Assembly: GCA_963971305.1 (NCBI GenBank)
Contig: OZ020309.1
Location: 16,237,001-16,301,000, forward strand
Source: Arcuatula senhousia
Lineage: Eukaryota; Mollusca; Bivalvia; Mytilida; Mytilidae
Direction of reading: 5' to 3'
DNA length: 64,000 nucleotides
Shown here: positions 1 through 10,578 of the stretch, in pieces
Layout of the letters: the number at the start of each line of letters is the position of its first letter
Position numbering within the stretch: the first letter of the stretch is position 1
The notes under the pieces: generated by a model
Told to the model about the DNA's origin: nothing
The model's input: the letters and a program-made list of their open reading frames with translations, nothing else
Database searches by the model: none
Made by a program: the position numbers and the translations under genes

Positions 1-470
1 GTGGCACATGTCAGTAAGTGGGAATGGACTTTAACCACTCTTCTTTAAGAGGCCATCCATGCGGTAAATATAGGTCACATCCAGCATCCGAAGCATGGAT
101 TGTGCTAAGCATCACTTTATCCGCCTACCATACCAATATGGTTGCTATGGCACTTGTCAGTTAGAAAGAATGGACTTTAACCATTCTTCTATAAGTGGTC
201 ATTCATGCGGAAAATATAGGTCACAGTGAGTATCCGAAGCATGCATTGTGCTTAGCATCACTAGGTGCATATACCATACCAATATGGTTGATGTGGCACT
301 TGTCAGTAAGTGGGATTACACTTTAACCATTTTTCTGTACATGATCATTCATGCGGAAAATATAGGTCACATCAAGCATCCGAAGCATGCAATGTGCTTG
401 TCATCACTAGATGCACCTACCATAACAATATGATTGATGTGGCATTCGTCAGTAAGTGGGAATTTGGAAA
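1..470 (+). repeat. ~146-bp tandem repeat, about 3.2 copies
   Basis: The phrase GTCAGTAAGTGGGA and variants recurs near positions 10, 156, 303 and 449, a spacing of 146-147 bp. Each unit also carries a block close to CATGCGGAAAATATAGGTCAC. The copies are diverged. The block resembles the core of the repeats at 19480-19760 and 34020-34925 and, on the other strand, 58080-58740, so I place all of them in one loose family by eye. No coding potential is apparent. Confidence 0.75.
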
Positions 471-477
471 TATGGGA

Positions 478-556
478 TTTGGGACGGATGGATGAATGAA
501 CTGATGAATAGACCCAAAAACTATATGCCCCTCTACTTTTGTAGATGGGGCATACA
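478..556 (+). repeat. Terminal module of an interspersed repeat with hairpin
   Basis: A GGACGGATGGATGAATGA-like run is followed by a strong hairpin at 524-554: TATGCCCC pairs with GGGGCATA and TCTAC with GTAGA, with one bulged T and a 4-nt loop. I remember this ending as common in mussel and other bivalve sequences, where it closes elements with tandem cores. That is recollection, not a search. Here it follows the 146-bp repeats directly, so the two may form one element. Confidence 0.5.
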
Positions 557-3265
557 TGGCATAAAAATGCTGTCTTCTGGATTGACGAAGGTTGATTATT
601 TTTAAAAGCTAAAATCAATCAGCTTTTATAAATAGAAAATGATGAGATTTGGAATAAGAGTACAAAACATAGCTCAAATAACAAGCGGCAGTTTAGAAAA
701 ACTTCAATGCAAAACCATGAGCAGCCTTCAACAGGTAGGCACTGCTCGCTGTTCTGCAATCGGCCAAAGATCTAAATAAAATGCATTTAATTCAATTCAA
801 GTTTATCAAGTTATAACTCCCTCCATTGTAGTGTTTTCTTAGATATAATTGATATTACTGATTCAGATTTCATCTAGTTTCATGCATTTTCAACACCTTT
901 TTTGAAATGTGGATTTTCTATGTTTGAGATCTAGTGCTGCTGATAAAGAATTAATTTTCAAAAATGACCATACAGGTCATAAAAAGCGTACAAATATGTT
1001 ATGATCTTCTTTTCATTTATATGCATAAAATATTAAACTTGCAATTGTTGAAAATGTAGAAGATAATGATATGCTCATTTCTATCAAAAATGTGGATTAT
1101 AAACAATAGGAGCATCTTTAACATTAGAGTATTTATGGAAAATCATCATGATCATAATGTCCATGTAACCATGGTAACTATTTATTTATCTTTTATATTC
1201 ATAGCAACTGATACAACATGTACAACTTGCATGACATGTAAATTCAGGAATTCATCATGATCATACTGGAAATACATATTGTGACACATGTGACATGTAC
1301 ATGTATATTTTATTCTTCAATATAGTGGAAAAAAATATGCATTTTACAATCTGATATTTTCTAAATTTGTTTAAAATTAATTAGCTTTGCACAGTTAACA
1401 TTGTTCAGTTCATCATGTTCATATAACATGTCAAAATGTTGAGGGGCAAAGAAAAAATATAGTGTTTTGACTTTTGACATCTTTGATCATGTGGGACCCT
1501 AATTAAACATGTTAAACATGCTATATGCATTGATTTACATTTGTTTATATCCATGTCCAGCTATATTTTATTTGTCCATATTTGTTTGCAAAAATATCAA
1601 TATGTCCTAATGACAATGACTGTTTAAATGTGTACGTCTATAACTAAATATGCCTTTCCCATTCAATGATTGTCATTCTTGGGATACAATCATGATTTTT
1701 TTTACATGCTTGACCACCATGTCTTTATGAAGCAAAAATCCAAAAGATCTATTTTTTTATAGGATTTGCCATATGTTCATGAATAACAGAAAGTGAAATA
1801 GAAAATTGTATGAATACATGGTCACATTAAAGGCTGCTGGCTTTTTTTCTGTTGTGGATTTTTAAATTGTCTTTTATAATTGTAGGTTGTGTGGGGTACA
1901 CTTATTCCACATCCCTTTATCTTCTATTACTCACACAGGTGTCAAGCAGCAAAGCAAGGCTAATTCACTAATAAATCGTGTGAATGTTTCTTCGTACAAA
2001 GGGGTATTTCCATCATGCAACCAGTATTCTTCACATGTGTTCTTCAGGTTTTCAAAAGCATTTAAGAATCGACCTATCCCATATTTGATAAACCTGAAAA
2101 AGTCCAAATAAATTGATAATTAATATACTGTATCTTATTCTATATACCGGTACATAATTATTTATACATTTTGTACATGTACATGTATGTGTGTATTTAT
2201 ATTTTATTTTATTTCTTTAGTGTACATGTATGTTACAGTATTGGCATAGTGGAAATAGATTTAGGGTCTATTTTAGAGACATTGACCAAATGTCAATTTT
2301 TAATTCTCTAGCTTTATGTTCAAGAAAAATTTCTACCAATTTTCTGTCTGACCGAATCAAATTTTGTCTGATATTTGGTTCGGTCAGTCAGATTTCGCCA
2401 TATGATATCATGAATCTATGGTAAAATTTTGTTTAATCAAATTAGAGTTATCTCACTTTGAACAAATATTGTAGAGTCTGACATTACACTGTCAATTCAG
2501 TTTTGTATGCCTTAAAATTTACATGTATTTTCAAATTTATTATATAAATTGTAGATTATAAATGTATGTTACATAATTTGCCGAAATTCACAGGACTGAA
2601 AAGTGCGAGTGACTGTTTGACCTGTACTGATTTCGGAAACTGTACTCATGGCAAATCTACACAATGTGGCATGTTAAGAAATGTTAATCCTTTATATATA
2701 TGTCCTACATTCATATACATGGTTGAAAATTGGATGCAGAAATAAGTTATATTGGCTGAAGGTGACAGATCGACAGAGTAAACCAGTCATGCCAGTGTAC
2801 CCCTCCCTATAACCTCTTTTATTTCTTCTAAAGAAAGTGGATGGGTGGTAAAAAAAACTTTTTTCTTTTCATCCATACTAGACTCACAGCATTTTGTTTG
2901 GCCCAGTTGTCAGTCAAGGAGACTACATAAACAAGTGATTTTTTAATCACTCTAAACGAAGGAAAGACACTCTTATGAGTGATTTTTGGAAATTCTTTTA
3001 CATTTTTACAATCTATCTTAATAGTTCAATAGTTTTCTTTGAGTATTTCGTGAAATAATCAGAAAATCACTGTCCAAAGTGATTTTTTATCCTTTGAAGG
3101 GGAAAAACCTTACTATCACTCATTTGGGTGATTTTTAAAGTAGGCCTTGCTCACAGGTTGTCAATTTTGATTAGACTTGCATGACTTTGACAAACAATAA
3201 ACGTGACAAAATTGGTTTATTTGTGCCATTTACATGTACATTGTATAAACATGTATGATCTAGCT
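557..3265. other. AT-rich stretch, no gene supported
   Basis: Only short frames without recognisable domains are present. TACATGTA-type words are frequent. There is a small inverted repeat CTGACCGAA/TTCGGTCAG at 2348-2387, and from about 2930 to 3140 the word AGTGATTTTT and its complement recur several times. Confidence 0.6.
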
Positions 3266-3975
3266 AGGGGTGTAATGATTCTAATTTCCCATGAAGGAAT
3301 ACACATTACGATTCTTGACCTGGGATCTCATCAATATCACGATACATGTACTCATCCATGCTAAATATAATAGACAATCTTCCAAAAGTGCCATTCTGGA
3401 ACGCTCCGGATGTTAGAATAGGGGTCACGAGAGGTCAATGGGGATAAAATGACAGCTTTTTTAGCAGAGAGCACAGGGACTAAATTATTCTATCAATCTA
3501 TTAAATGCGTTTTCTAATGGAAAACAATCATACATGAAATGAATTAATATGTTTCACTCGGAGGGTCCTTTCAAACCAATTCATTTACTCTTAAATAATG
3601 AAATTTAAAAATTCCCTTTTACACCCAATTGACGTTGTCAACCAGTTATCCAGTAATTTGAGGTAAGATTTCGACAATACCAAAAAAATCGAAATTGGAA
3701 GATTGTTATTCAAAAATACTATTGAGTTCTACTAATTTAGAGGAAAACAGCAAAATATTGTTAATTTTCATGTTCTATTCACTCCCTTTTATAAATTCAA
3801 GGGATTTCAGTCCCAAAATTTATGCTGCAATGCCAAAAATGATGAATTTTGGGGGAATGGCACACTGAAATAAAGAATGGCATACCAATGGTCAAGTTGA
3901 TGACAATCTGATACTGAGTATCCTAGGATAAAATATCGTGATGCTGATGCATCGCGATGTATAATTTGTTATACC
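3266..3975. repeat. Possible old hAT-like MITE
   Basis: The left edge reads TAGGGGTGTAATGATTC. The right edge, read on the other strand, begins TAAGGGTATAACAAATT. TAGGGGTGTAA ends are typical of some hAT-derived MITEs. The match is partial and I find no convincing 8-bp target duplication, so this is weak. Confidence 0.25.
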
Positions 3976-3987
3976 CTTAAACTATGA

Positions 3988-4347
3988 TCACCTGTCCAAA
4001 TCTTCATTAGCTTTAATAAATATGTCCTCTAAAACATCCTTTAATGGGAGCGCCTTTCCTTCCGGATCCCGGGTGATGGCCATCGTCTTGTCTGGGAATA
4101 GATCAAAGAACCCCATCTCGATTGATTGCAAATAAGTCTTTACTTTTCTAATATAATCTTTTTGTTCTTTACTTGGTTCTTTTGCATTTATTTTTTGTAA
4201 AATGAACTCGGGTGAAACAAAACCGGTACAGGTAATATGCAACTCATTTTCAATATCCTTTTGTTCCCATCTTGAAACCCAAGTATCTAAATTGGAATCG
4301 GATAAAAAAGTACTTGTATGTTTTTCAGATATGCCAGAGCTTGACAT
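3988..4347 (-). CDS. Hypothetical protein or terminal exon, 119 aa
   Basis: An uninterrupted frame of 119 codons runs from ATG to TGA. The product is charged and looks soluble, with no signal peptide or membrane segment, and includes stretches such as SNLDTWVSRWEQKDIENEL and EMGFFDLFPDKTM. I do not recognise a domain. Just upstream on the minus strand TTGCTTACAG precedes the ATG and fits a 3' splice site, so this may be the last exon of a longer gene. The Harbinger left end lies about 110 bp upstream and could have cut the gene from its earlier exons. Composition looks coding, but there is no homology evidence. Confidence 0.4.
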   Translation of the reverse strand: MSSSGISEKHTSTFLSDSNLDTWVSRWEQKDIENELHITCTGFVSPEFILQKINAKEPSKEQKDYIRKVKTYLQSIEMGFFDLFPDKTMAITRDPEGKALPLKDVLEDIFIKANEDLDR

Positions 4348-4591
4348 ACTGTAAGCAAGATCTGTTTACTTGTTATTCTTTTGAACAGCCAGTCCCGCCG
4401 GGGTGTCAAATGTCGGGGATTGCAACGTGTCAAACTGTTCATTTTTACAATCACTTAGGGCGCGTTCGACATTCCTTCCCTGGTCTTCCCTAGGTAACCT
4501 GGGTAGAATTTTTTTCTTGTTGTCAAAAATAGAATAGAACGTAGGTGACCCCTGTTCTGTATGGGTCATTAATCTTACTACCCTAGGTACA

Positions 4592-4600
4592 TATATATAA
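4592..4600 (+). promoter_or_regulatory. TATA-like box upstream of the Harbinger Myb-like gene
   Basis: TATATATAA lies about 43 bp before the candidate ATG at 4643, inside the left end of the Harbinger element. Position and sequence fit a core promoter, but AT-rich surroundings make chance matches easy. Confidence 0.35.
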
Positions 4601-4642
4601 AGAACAAAATGAAACACGGGTAGTCACATACGTATATTCATA

Positions 4643-6420
4643 ATGGCTGAAGCACGTAGCATTGCAGATGGGCAAGGACTTAAAGACGAAATATTGCACA
4701 TACTTATACCACTGCCTGAGAATGATATAAAGATTCTAACGCTTATTAAACGGTCAGAACTAAAGAGTATATTTGAAAGTGAGTACTTTTATAATTAGAT
4801 AATACTGTCTATACTTACTAATTAGCGTTTTGTCGGTCCACTCGAATTCTACGCACTGTGATAATAATTAACAACATTTAAACATTTAGTTTACTATTCA
4901 ATATATGCATAACAATACTGATAATTTACATGGATGTTTCACAAAGTCAATAATCAAAATAAATATTAAATACACAAGGTATTACTTTGCCTAAAATGAT
5001 ACTTTACATTATCCCCCCTTTTTTTAGTAGTTATTTTTCCTATAACACGGTAATTTTTACCGATTAGTTCTTGACGCTATATGCTTATACTTTGTGGCTC
5101 TTTAAAAACATTAGAATCCACACAGCCAAAACTTAAGTAGCTGATTCTTTTCAACCGATATATTAAGACCCCCCTTTCCATGTCGATTTACCTCATGTTG
5201 TGGCCCGATGACACTCATGCACGAGTGCTGCACTATAGATAAGTAACAAGCAATGGGACATTATTACAAAATTCTGTTTCATACATGGCAATTAAGAGTA
5301 ATGACGGGATATAAGGAGCGACCATTTGACTTTTTTTTTATTGGGGAGGGCGAGGCTATGAAGAAAGGTTAAGGTACAAAATAAAGGCAATTTTTTGGCC
5401 CCCTACTTTAAGAAAAAATAAATGTAATGTAAATAACAAAATTATCATAAAAGTTTCAAGCAAGATGATTGACCTATGTGACTATAGCTAGTTTTGTTTA
5501 TAATGTACTCTGGTTTTAATTTTATAGAGGCCTGACATAGGGCAAAAGGAACCAAATTAGAGAAAACATTCTTAAAAATTGAGTTGTACATGCTTTTTCG
5601 ATTTGACTTACTGAATAACACAAGAACTTTTCTCCTTTGTCGATGCTCAACTTTTCAGTCTTACAGCGGGCCAAATATGGGCCTTTTTGTACCTTTTCCT
5701 TTAAAACAAATGGCGTTTGACTTCACAAAATTATATGAATATTTTTTCTTCTTTTTCAGACCTCAGCTCTGTTCACGACCAGTTGAGGAAAATGGTTAAT
5801 TGTTAACGGCAAATCTCCGTCTGACCCATTTTACTTAACGATGCAGACCTGTGCGTTGCCAACAAAGTCTAACCTGATCGAAACTGAGGCGAGAAGTACC
5901 GACACCGACTATGTGAAAAACACCACTACGGCTACTACAAAAAAAAACGACCCGCATCAACCATCAGTTGTGCTACAGACCATTCAGATTCTGAATCTGA
6001 AAATCTACCCGGAACTAGTTCAGGTACCAATAAATCCTCATTCAAACACTGGGACGAGGGACAGATTAAATATCTTATATACCTAGTTGAGGAATACTAT
6101 AAAAGACTCCTGGTAGCATTCAACAAGAAACCATTGTGGGCAGATATAAGCAGTAAACTTAACTCGGCAATGAATTCTAATTTCACTGGTGGCCAATGTC
6201 GGGAAAAATGGAAATCTCTGAAGCAATGCTACAGGAATTACAAAAGAAAATGTGGAGCGACTGGTGGAACACCGCCCAAACCTTCTCCGTACGAACAAGA
6301 GATGAATACTATATATTGAAGAATGACCCAGTACGGGTGGAAACGGTCCAGAGCAAGCACAGACAGGGGAACAGACATAGTTTCCATCTAGCAGAGTCAA
6401 GAGATCGGCGAAGAAAATGA
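4643..6420 (+). pseudogene. Harbinger Myb/SANT-like DNA-binding protein gene, frameshifted
   Basis: In this superfamily the Myb-like protein helps bring the transposase to the nucleus and to the element ends. The likely first exon is 4643-4777 (ATG, MAEARSIADG...), with a GTGAGT donor. The intron ends at the acceptor TTCTTTTTCAG at 5759, and the phase joins cleanly. Exon 2 carries an acidic Ser-rich linker and then a trihelix/MADF-like domain around 6050-6260, with HWDEGQIKYL, KPLWADISSKLN and GGQCREKWKSLKQCYRNYK. The reading shifts at least three times: near 5800, at an A-run near 5940, and near 6305-6318. The downstream frame ends with TGA at 6420. The frameshifts could be decay or, at the A-run, a sequencing error. 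The domain assignment is good; the exon model is inferred. Confidence 0.6.
4778..5759 (+). other. Predicted intron of the Myb-like gene
   Basis: AT-rich sequence between the GTGAGT donor and the polypyrimidine/CAG acceptor. No other gene is visible in it. Confidence 0.45.
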
Positions 6421-7054
6421 AAAAATCAGGTGACGAAGACCTTAAAGACATAGAACCTATCAATTTCTCAATTTTTTTTACATTGGATAAAAAGTACATA
6501 TATCAAAAATATACTATCTAAAACTAATCTTTACCAACATAAAAACTCAAATTTATGCAGCTTTCTATAAAATAATCTTATTTTAATCATTCGCGTTGAT
6601 TAAGTATTGTCCATCATAAATATTTACTTTTTATAAACTGGGTACTGTTAAACTGAGAAACGAAATGTAAACAAACGAGACGAAGAGAAAACGAAATCGG
6701 TAAATTAAGAAAACGACTGGTGTCGGGTAAAAAAGGTAAAAAAAATCAGGCGACGAAGACCTTAAAGACATAGAACCTATCAATTTCTCAATTTTTTTAC
6801 ATTGGATAAAAAGTACATATATCAAAAATATACTATCTAAAACTAATCTTTACCAACATAAAAACTCAAATTTGTGCAGCTTTCTATAAAATAATCTTAA
6901 TTTAATCATTCGCGTTGATTAAATATTGTCCATCATAAATATTTACTTTTTATAAACTGGGTACTGTTAAACTGAGAAACGAAATGTAAACAAACGAGAC
7001 GAAGAGAAAACGAAATCGGTAAATTAAGAAAACGACTGGTGTCGGGTAAAAAAG
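6421..7054. repeat. ~320-bp tandem duplication
   Basis: The block starting AAAAATCAGGTGACGAAGAC at 6421 repeats from 6741 with a few changes, giving a period of 319-320 bp. It starts right after the last codon of the Myb-like gene. A short inverted match to its start, around AGGTTCTATGTCTTTAAAG, lies at 7391-7409. This looks like an internal duplication in the space between the two Harbinger genes. Confidence 0.85.
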
Positions 7055-7648
7055 ATTCAGATTTCTTTTTTTACCAATTTCGCTCGATTTTGTTTCCTTT
7101 CTTTGCAGATTTCGGTCGCTTATTTAACTGTTTACGTTTCCTTCTTTACCGATATCGTTTTTGATCTGCTCAGTACTTTTCGTGTCTCAGTTTACAGGAA
7201 CCCGCAAGTGTTTACATTCTATAATTAGTTTGTCCTCTTTTTTGACACTGCGTTTTTTTCGTCAGTTTTCCCTCGAAAAGAATACTTTCTGGTATGTTTT
7301 TTTGAAAATGTAACAGTTTCTTCAAAGGTTTTACACTGTATTCTTCAAATAGTGTGGATTTCATTATTTTTAGAAAAATGCGAAATTAATAGGTTCTATG
7401 TCTTTAAAGAGTTTTTTTAACAAAGGGACACAGAATTCGCAAAGATGGTTACATCATTATTTGTTACATGAAACACAAGAATGATGGAAAAATTGATTGA
7501 CAAATTATAAATATAAATGAGTTTATGCAATTTCATGGTTATAAATCTATTTCTGTATAATATGCTTGTTTCCTTGATGTGATCATATAGAAACCCAGTA
7601 CAAACTTTCGTAAACTTTAATCATTAATGATACAAAATGTTTAAGCAT
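7055..7648. other. Inter-gene spacer of the Harbinger element
   Basis: T-rich DNA without a reading frame of note. It contains only the short inverted match to the 320-bp duplication at about 7386-7410. No terminator or RNA gene is recognised. Confidence 0.5.
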
Positions 7649-9096
7649 TTAAAGATTATACATAAGTCTTTGTCTAAAGTCGGCTGCTTGGACATTCCTT
7701 GCTACATCATCTTGGTTGTCTTGGTCGTCATTGTTGGGTGGCTGGATTTCAAAAAGTTCGTCGTCATTCTGCAAACATACGTTGTGTAATGTACACCCAG
7801 ATAAGACTGTCTCCACTATTATCTCCATATCACTTGCGTCAAATTTTTGAAGTCTCCTAAACCTTCCTTTCAGAAGTCCAAAGCTCCTCTCTATTACTTG
7901 TCGTGAACTATTTAATACCTTGTTGAACTTTATCTGTTCCCTGGTCAAATTTCCCGTGTCCCTAAATGGTGCCATCAGCCAAGATAGTAAAGGAAATGCA
8001 GAATCTCCGATCAAAAATGATTATGCGATTAGCATCTCTGAACAAGGGCGTCTGACGCAAAACTCCTGCATCGTGAGTACTTCCTGGGCAACCTGTAAAA
8101 ACGTATGTAAAATTTAACTGCGAATCACAAACCGCAAGAAGAACAATAGATGGATACTTTTTGCGGTTGTAGTATGCCTCTTTGCTTTCTGTTGGACACT
8201 TGATTTCGATGTGAGTTCCGTCGATTGCTCCAATGGTACCGGGTAGGTTATTTATACCTTCAGCAAATAAATCAGCAGCTGCTTGAATGCTATTCCCTGA
8301 CTGCCAACGAATAACTGGGGGCATTATGAACTTAACTAATATTTCACAAATGTGTCTAATGGTGTAGTGGAAAGTCGATTTCGAGACCTGAAATCTGTCG
8401 GCCATAGATCGGAAACTTTCAAGATTACCTGAAAATATAAAAAAAAAATTCATATAAATTACATGTACATTGCATTTTAAAATAACAAAAGTATTGTCTT
8501 TAAATTTGTTCATTTCTTGTAATGTTTATCCCTAACATCCGTGACAGTTGGCGCTACTGGTGGAGTTAATCCCCAAGATTTATCTTGGTCATAGTTGGTA
8601 TAAACAATTTCGAAACTTTGGGCTTTTCATCATTTTGGATACAACGCCTCTGATGAGTATTGAATAGACGATTATCAAATTTTGAAAATAAGTGTACGCG
8701 ACAAAACCAGTATTATATAGACAGATAAGCAAGCGGCAATTAAAAAAACAATGGAAAAGCGCAAGTATTGCATTAACACTAAATAAAAAAACATACCTAT
8801 ATACCAAAGAAACATCATAAGCTTCTTCATGAAGTCTATTTTAGGCCCAACGGTTACTTCTTGCATGGATATCGATACAAGTCTGTCAAGAACAGCTGCG
8901 AATGACGTCTTGGAGAGCCTAAATGCGATCTGAACTGGCCATCGTGAAACCTCGGTATAGACACAGTATAGTAGTTCATAGTCTTTGGAACTTGTCGTTT
9001 CTGTTTTTTCCTCAAAAAGTGGACCAATTCTCTTGATCTTCTTACATAGAACATGCTTAGAATAGACATCAATTCACTTTGCATTGAGCTCATCAT
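7649..9096 (-). pseudogene. PIF/Harbinger DDE transposase (HARBI1-like), one intron, frameshifted
   Basis: This is the DDE nuclease that cuts and joins the transposon ends. Exon 1 (9096 to 8797) carries the N-terminal region with IPRFHDGQFRSH and MKKLMMFLWYI. The intron (8796 to 8429) has a GTATGT donor and a TTTTCAG acceptor and joins in phase at WYI|GNLESF. Exon 2 has GAIDGTHIEI (first Asp), PGSTHDAGVLR, GDSAFPLLSWLM (second Asp) and NSSRQVIERSFGLLKGRFRR (catalytic Glu), then an acidic tail ending at 7649. Two frameshifts are visible, near 8920 in exon 1 and near 8018 just before GDSAF. The 368-bp intron also reads partly open, so naive ORF calls run into it. The family call is strong; inactivity is inferred from the frameshifts. 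Confidence 0.85.
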
Positions 9097-9530
9097 AAAC
9101 AGAAGGCCTAGAAAAATCTGTTTACTGCCATTTTATGTAACTTATCAAGAGATAATGTTGTTCACTAGATTATCCAGTCGAACAAGTTTTCTTAGTTACT
9201 ATTTTTAAATCGTTGAGCCCAAAATATATATTTCATAGCCTACTCTGTGTTTGTGTGTGTGGCTCTGGCCTTATTTCTTTTTTTTTAATTATATGGTGCT
9301 CCGACTAAAGGAGGAAAAATTAAAATATTAGATTATTTGGTTCCACTCGGAACATTTCTTACTTAGGTTTAACTTTCAATGGTTGTATATTGTAATACCT
9401 CGAGTTTTCCTAGTTCAGTCCAGACGAATGACCTTTTTTATACATAGGTTATCCTAGGTTTGAATGTCGAACACAAGCAAAATTGTATGCACTATTAAAC
9501 AGGGCCCTTAATTGGAATAAAGTTATTTCC
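9097..9530. other. Right flank of the Harbinger element
   Basis: AT-rich. It contains the inverted counterpart of the left terminal sequence around 9447-9472 and the candidate outer edge GGGCCC-TTA at 9502-9510. No gene seen. Confidence 0.5.
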
Positions 9531-9571
9531 AATGTATGGAAGGTGCGCTGCGTAAAAACGATTGAGAAGTA
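9531..9571 (+). repeat. Short dispersed repeat, inverted copy at 17800-17843
   Basis: The segment containing ATGGAAGGTGCGCTGCGTAA matches the reverse complement of 17800-17843 almost exactly for more than 40 bp. It directly abuts the hAT MITE target duplication, so that MITE landed inside a copy of this repeat. Confidence 0.8.
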
Positions 9572-9750
9572 CATACTCACAAAGGCGTTTGGGTCCAGGA
9601 TTTTATATTATTATAAATAACGTATTTAAAAAAAAAATCATCCTCGTCTATATACTATTTCCAGTGGAAATAGTATAGAGACGAGATGAAAGTTTTTATA
9701 TACACGTTATTTATAATAAAATCTTGGACCCAAACGCCTGTGCATACTCA
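9572..9750. mobile_element. Palindromic hAT-type MITE with 8-bp target duplication
   Basis: The element is 9580-9742 (163 bp). Its ends are CAAAGGCGTTTGGGTCC and, inverted, CACAGGCGTTTGGGTCC, and complementarity continues inward for roughly 40 bp. The centre holds a second near-perfect palindrome, CTCGTCTATA(...) to TATAGAGACGAG. CATACTCA flanks both sides exactly (9572-9579 and 9743-9750), an 8-bp duplication as expected for hAT. There is no coding capacity. Confidence 0.85.
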
Positions 9751-10210
9751 TAGTTGACTTGTGCAACCTAGAAAACCGTCTGCATATTTTTTGGCTTTTT
9801 CCATAAATAAGACTTGTAAGCAGTCATTCCTTTGAATTTAATTGACACTTTTTTTTACTATACTTTACATTGTCCTTTGAAATGACATTTTTTAAAACTA
9901 AAATCAATGGCAGTCAAGTAAGAATAAAAAAGTCGAACTTTCTGTTCATTTTTTGAAATAAAGTAGCCGCTGCATGAAAATGGGCTATCAAACAAAATAA
10001 AACATGTATATATCGTATACTTTAAACAATTTCCTCAATAAACATATAATAAAATAGATGAAATAAAGGTTTTAAGCAATGCTACAAATCTATCTTTCAA
10101 AGCAAGTAAAATATTTCATGTTATAGTTGTGAAGTACAACTTTTTTGAGTGTGCACAAGTTGAATAGTACACAAGCACATGTTGAATAGTACATAAGCTA
10201 AAGTTTATCA
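9751..10210 (-). repeat. Degenerate GTACTT/CAACTTGTGC repeat tract
   Basis: Words like CACAAGTTGAATAGTAC and TGTGAAGTACAAC recur. Read on the minus strand they match the cluster at 15550-15705. It may be an old element flank; I cannot define ends. Confidence 0.4.
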
Positions 10211-10578
10211 GTGCAACAGTGTACTTTGTTTATACACATTTTAACACAAAAATACTAAATTTAAATAAAAATCGGCAATCACCTTAAACAAGAAATTTAC
10301 TTAAGGGTGTATTCTTTAAAAGGGTCATATCCATACTCAATATTTCCCGACCCGACAATACAGAGCACTGCGAGAACTTTGCATATAACGCGATTGAAAG
10401 CAGATATTTTGCGAGAGCGCCTCTGATAAGTTATGAATAAAGGAAACGCGTGTCAGGCGTAGCAAGGTCACTGAATCACCTTGTTTTCCCAGTATCAGGG
10501 TTCAAAATGTGCCTAATTTATACAAGAACGGTCAAAACATTTGCATAAAATATGTTCACAAGAAAAATTCTATCAATA
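10211..10578. other. No gene seen
   Basis: Unassigned sequence between the repeat tract and the next element. It is slightly richer in CG around 10340-10460. Confidence 0.5.

Larger units (their letters stand above)
4458..9507. mobile_element. PIF/Harbinger DNA transposon, decayed
   Basis: The interval holds the two genes expected of a PIF/Harbinger element, a Myb/SANT-like protein gene on the plus strand and a HARBI1-like DDE nuclease gene on the minus strand, in convergent orientation. The left edge GGGCGCGTTCGACATTC follows TTA (4455-4457), the 3-bp target typical of Harbinger. On the right, the inverted counterpart GAATGTCGAACAC lies near 9460-9472, and GGGCCC followed by TTA is at 9502-9510. 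I take 9507 as the outer edge, but about 30 extra bases separate it from the clear match, so the right boundary is uncertain. Both genes carry frameshifts, so this copy should not be autonomous. Confidence 0.7.

Noticed and set aside
5841..6086. Separate 81-codon gene
   Set aside because: It is the middle section of the Harbinger Myb-like gene read in one of its shifted frames.
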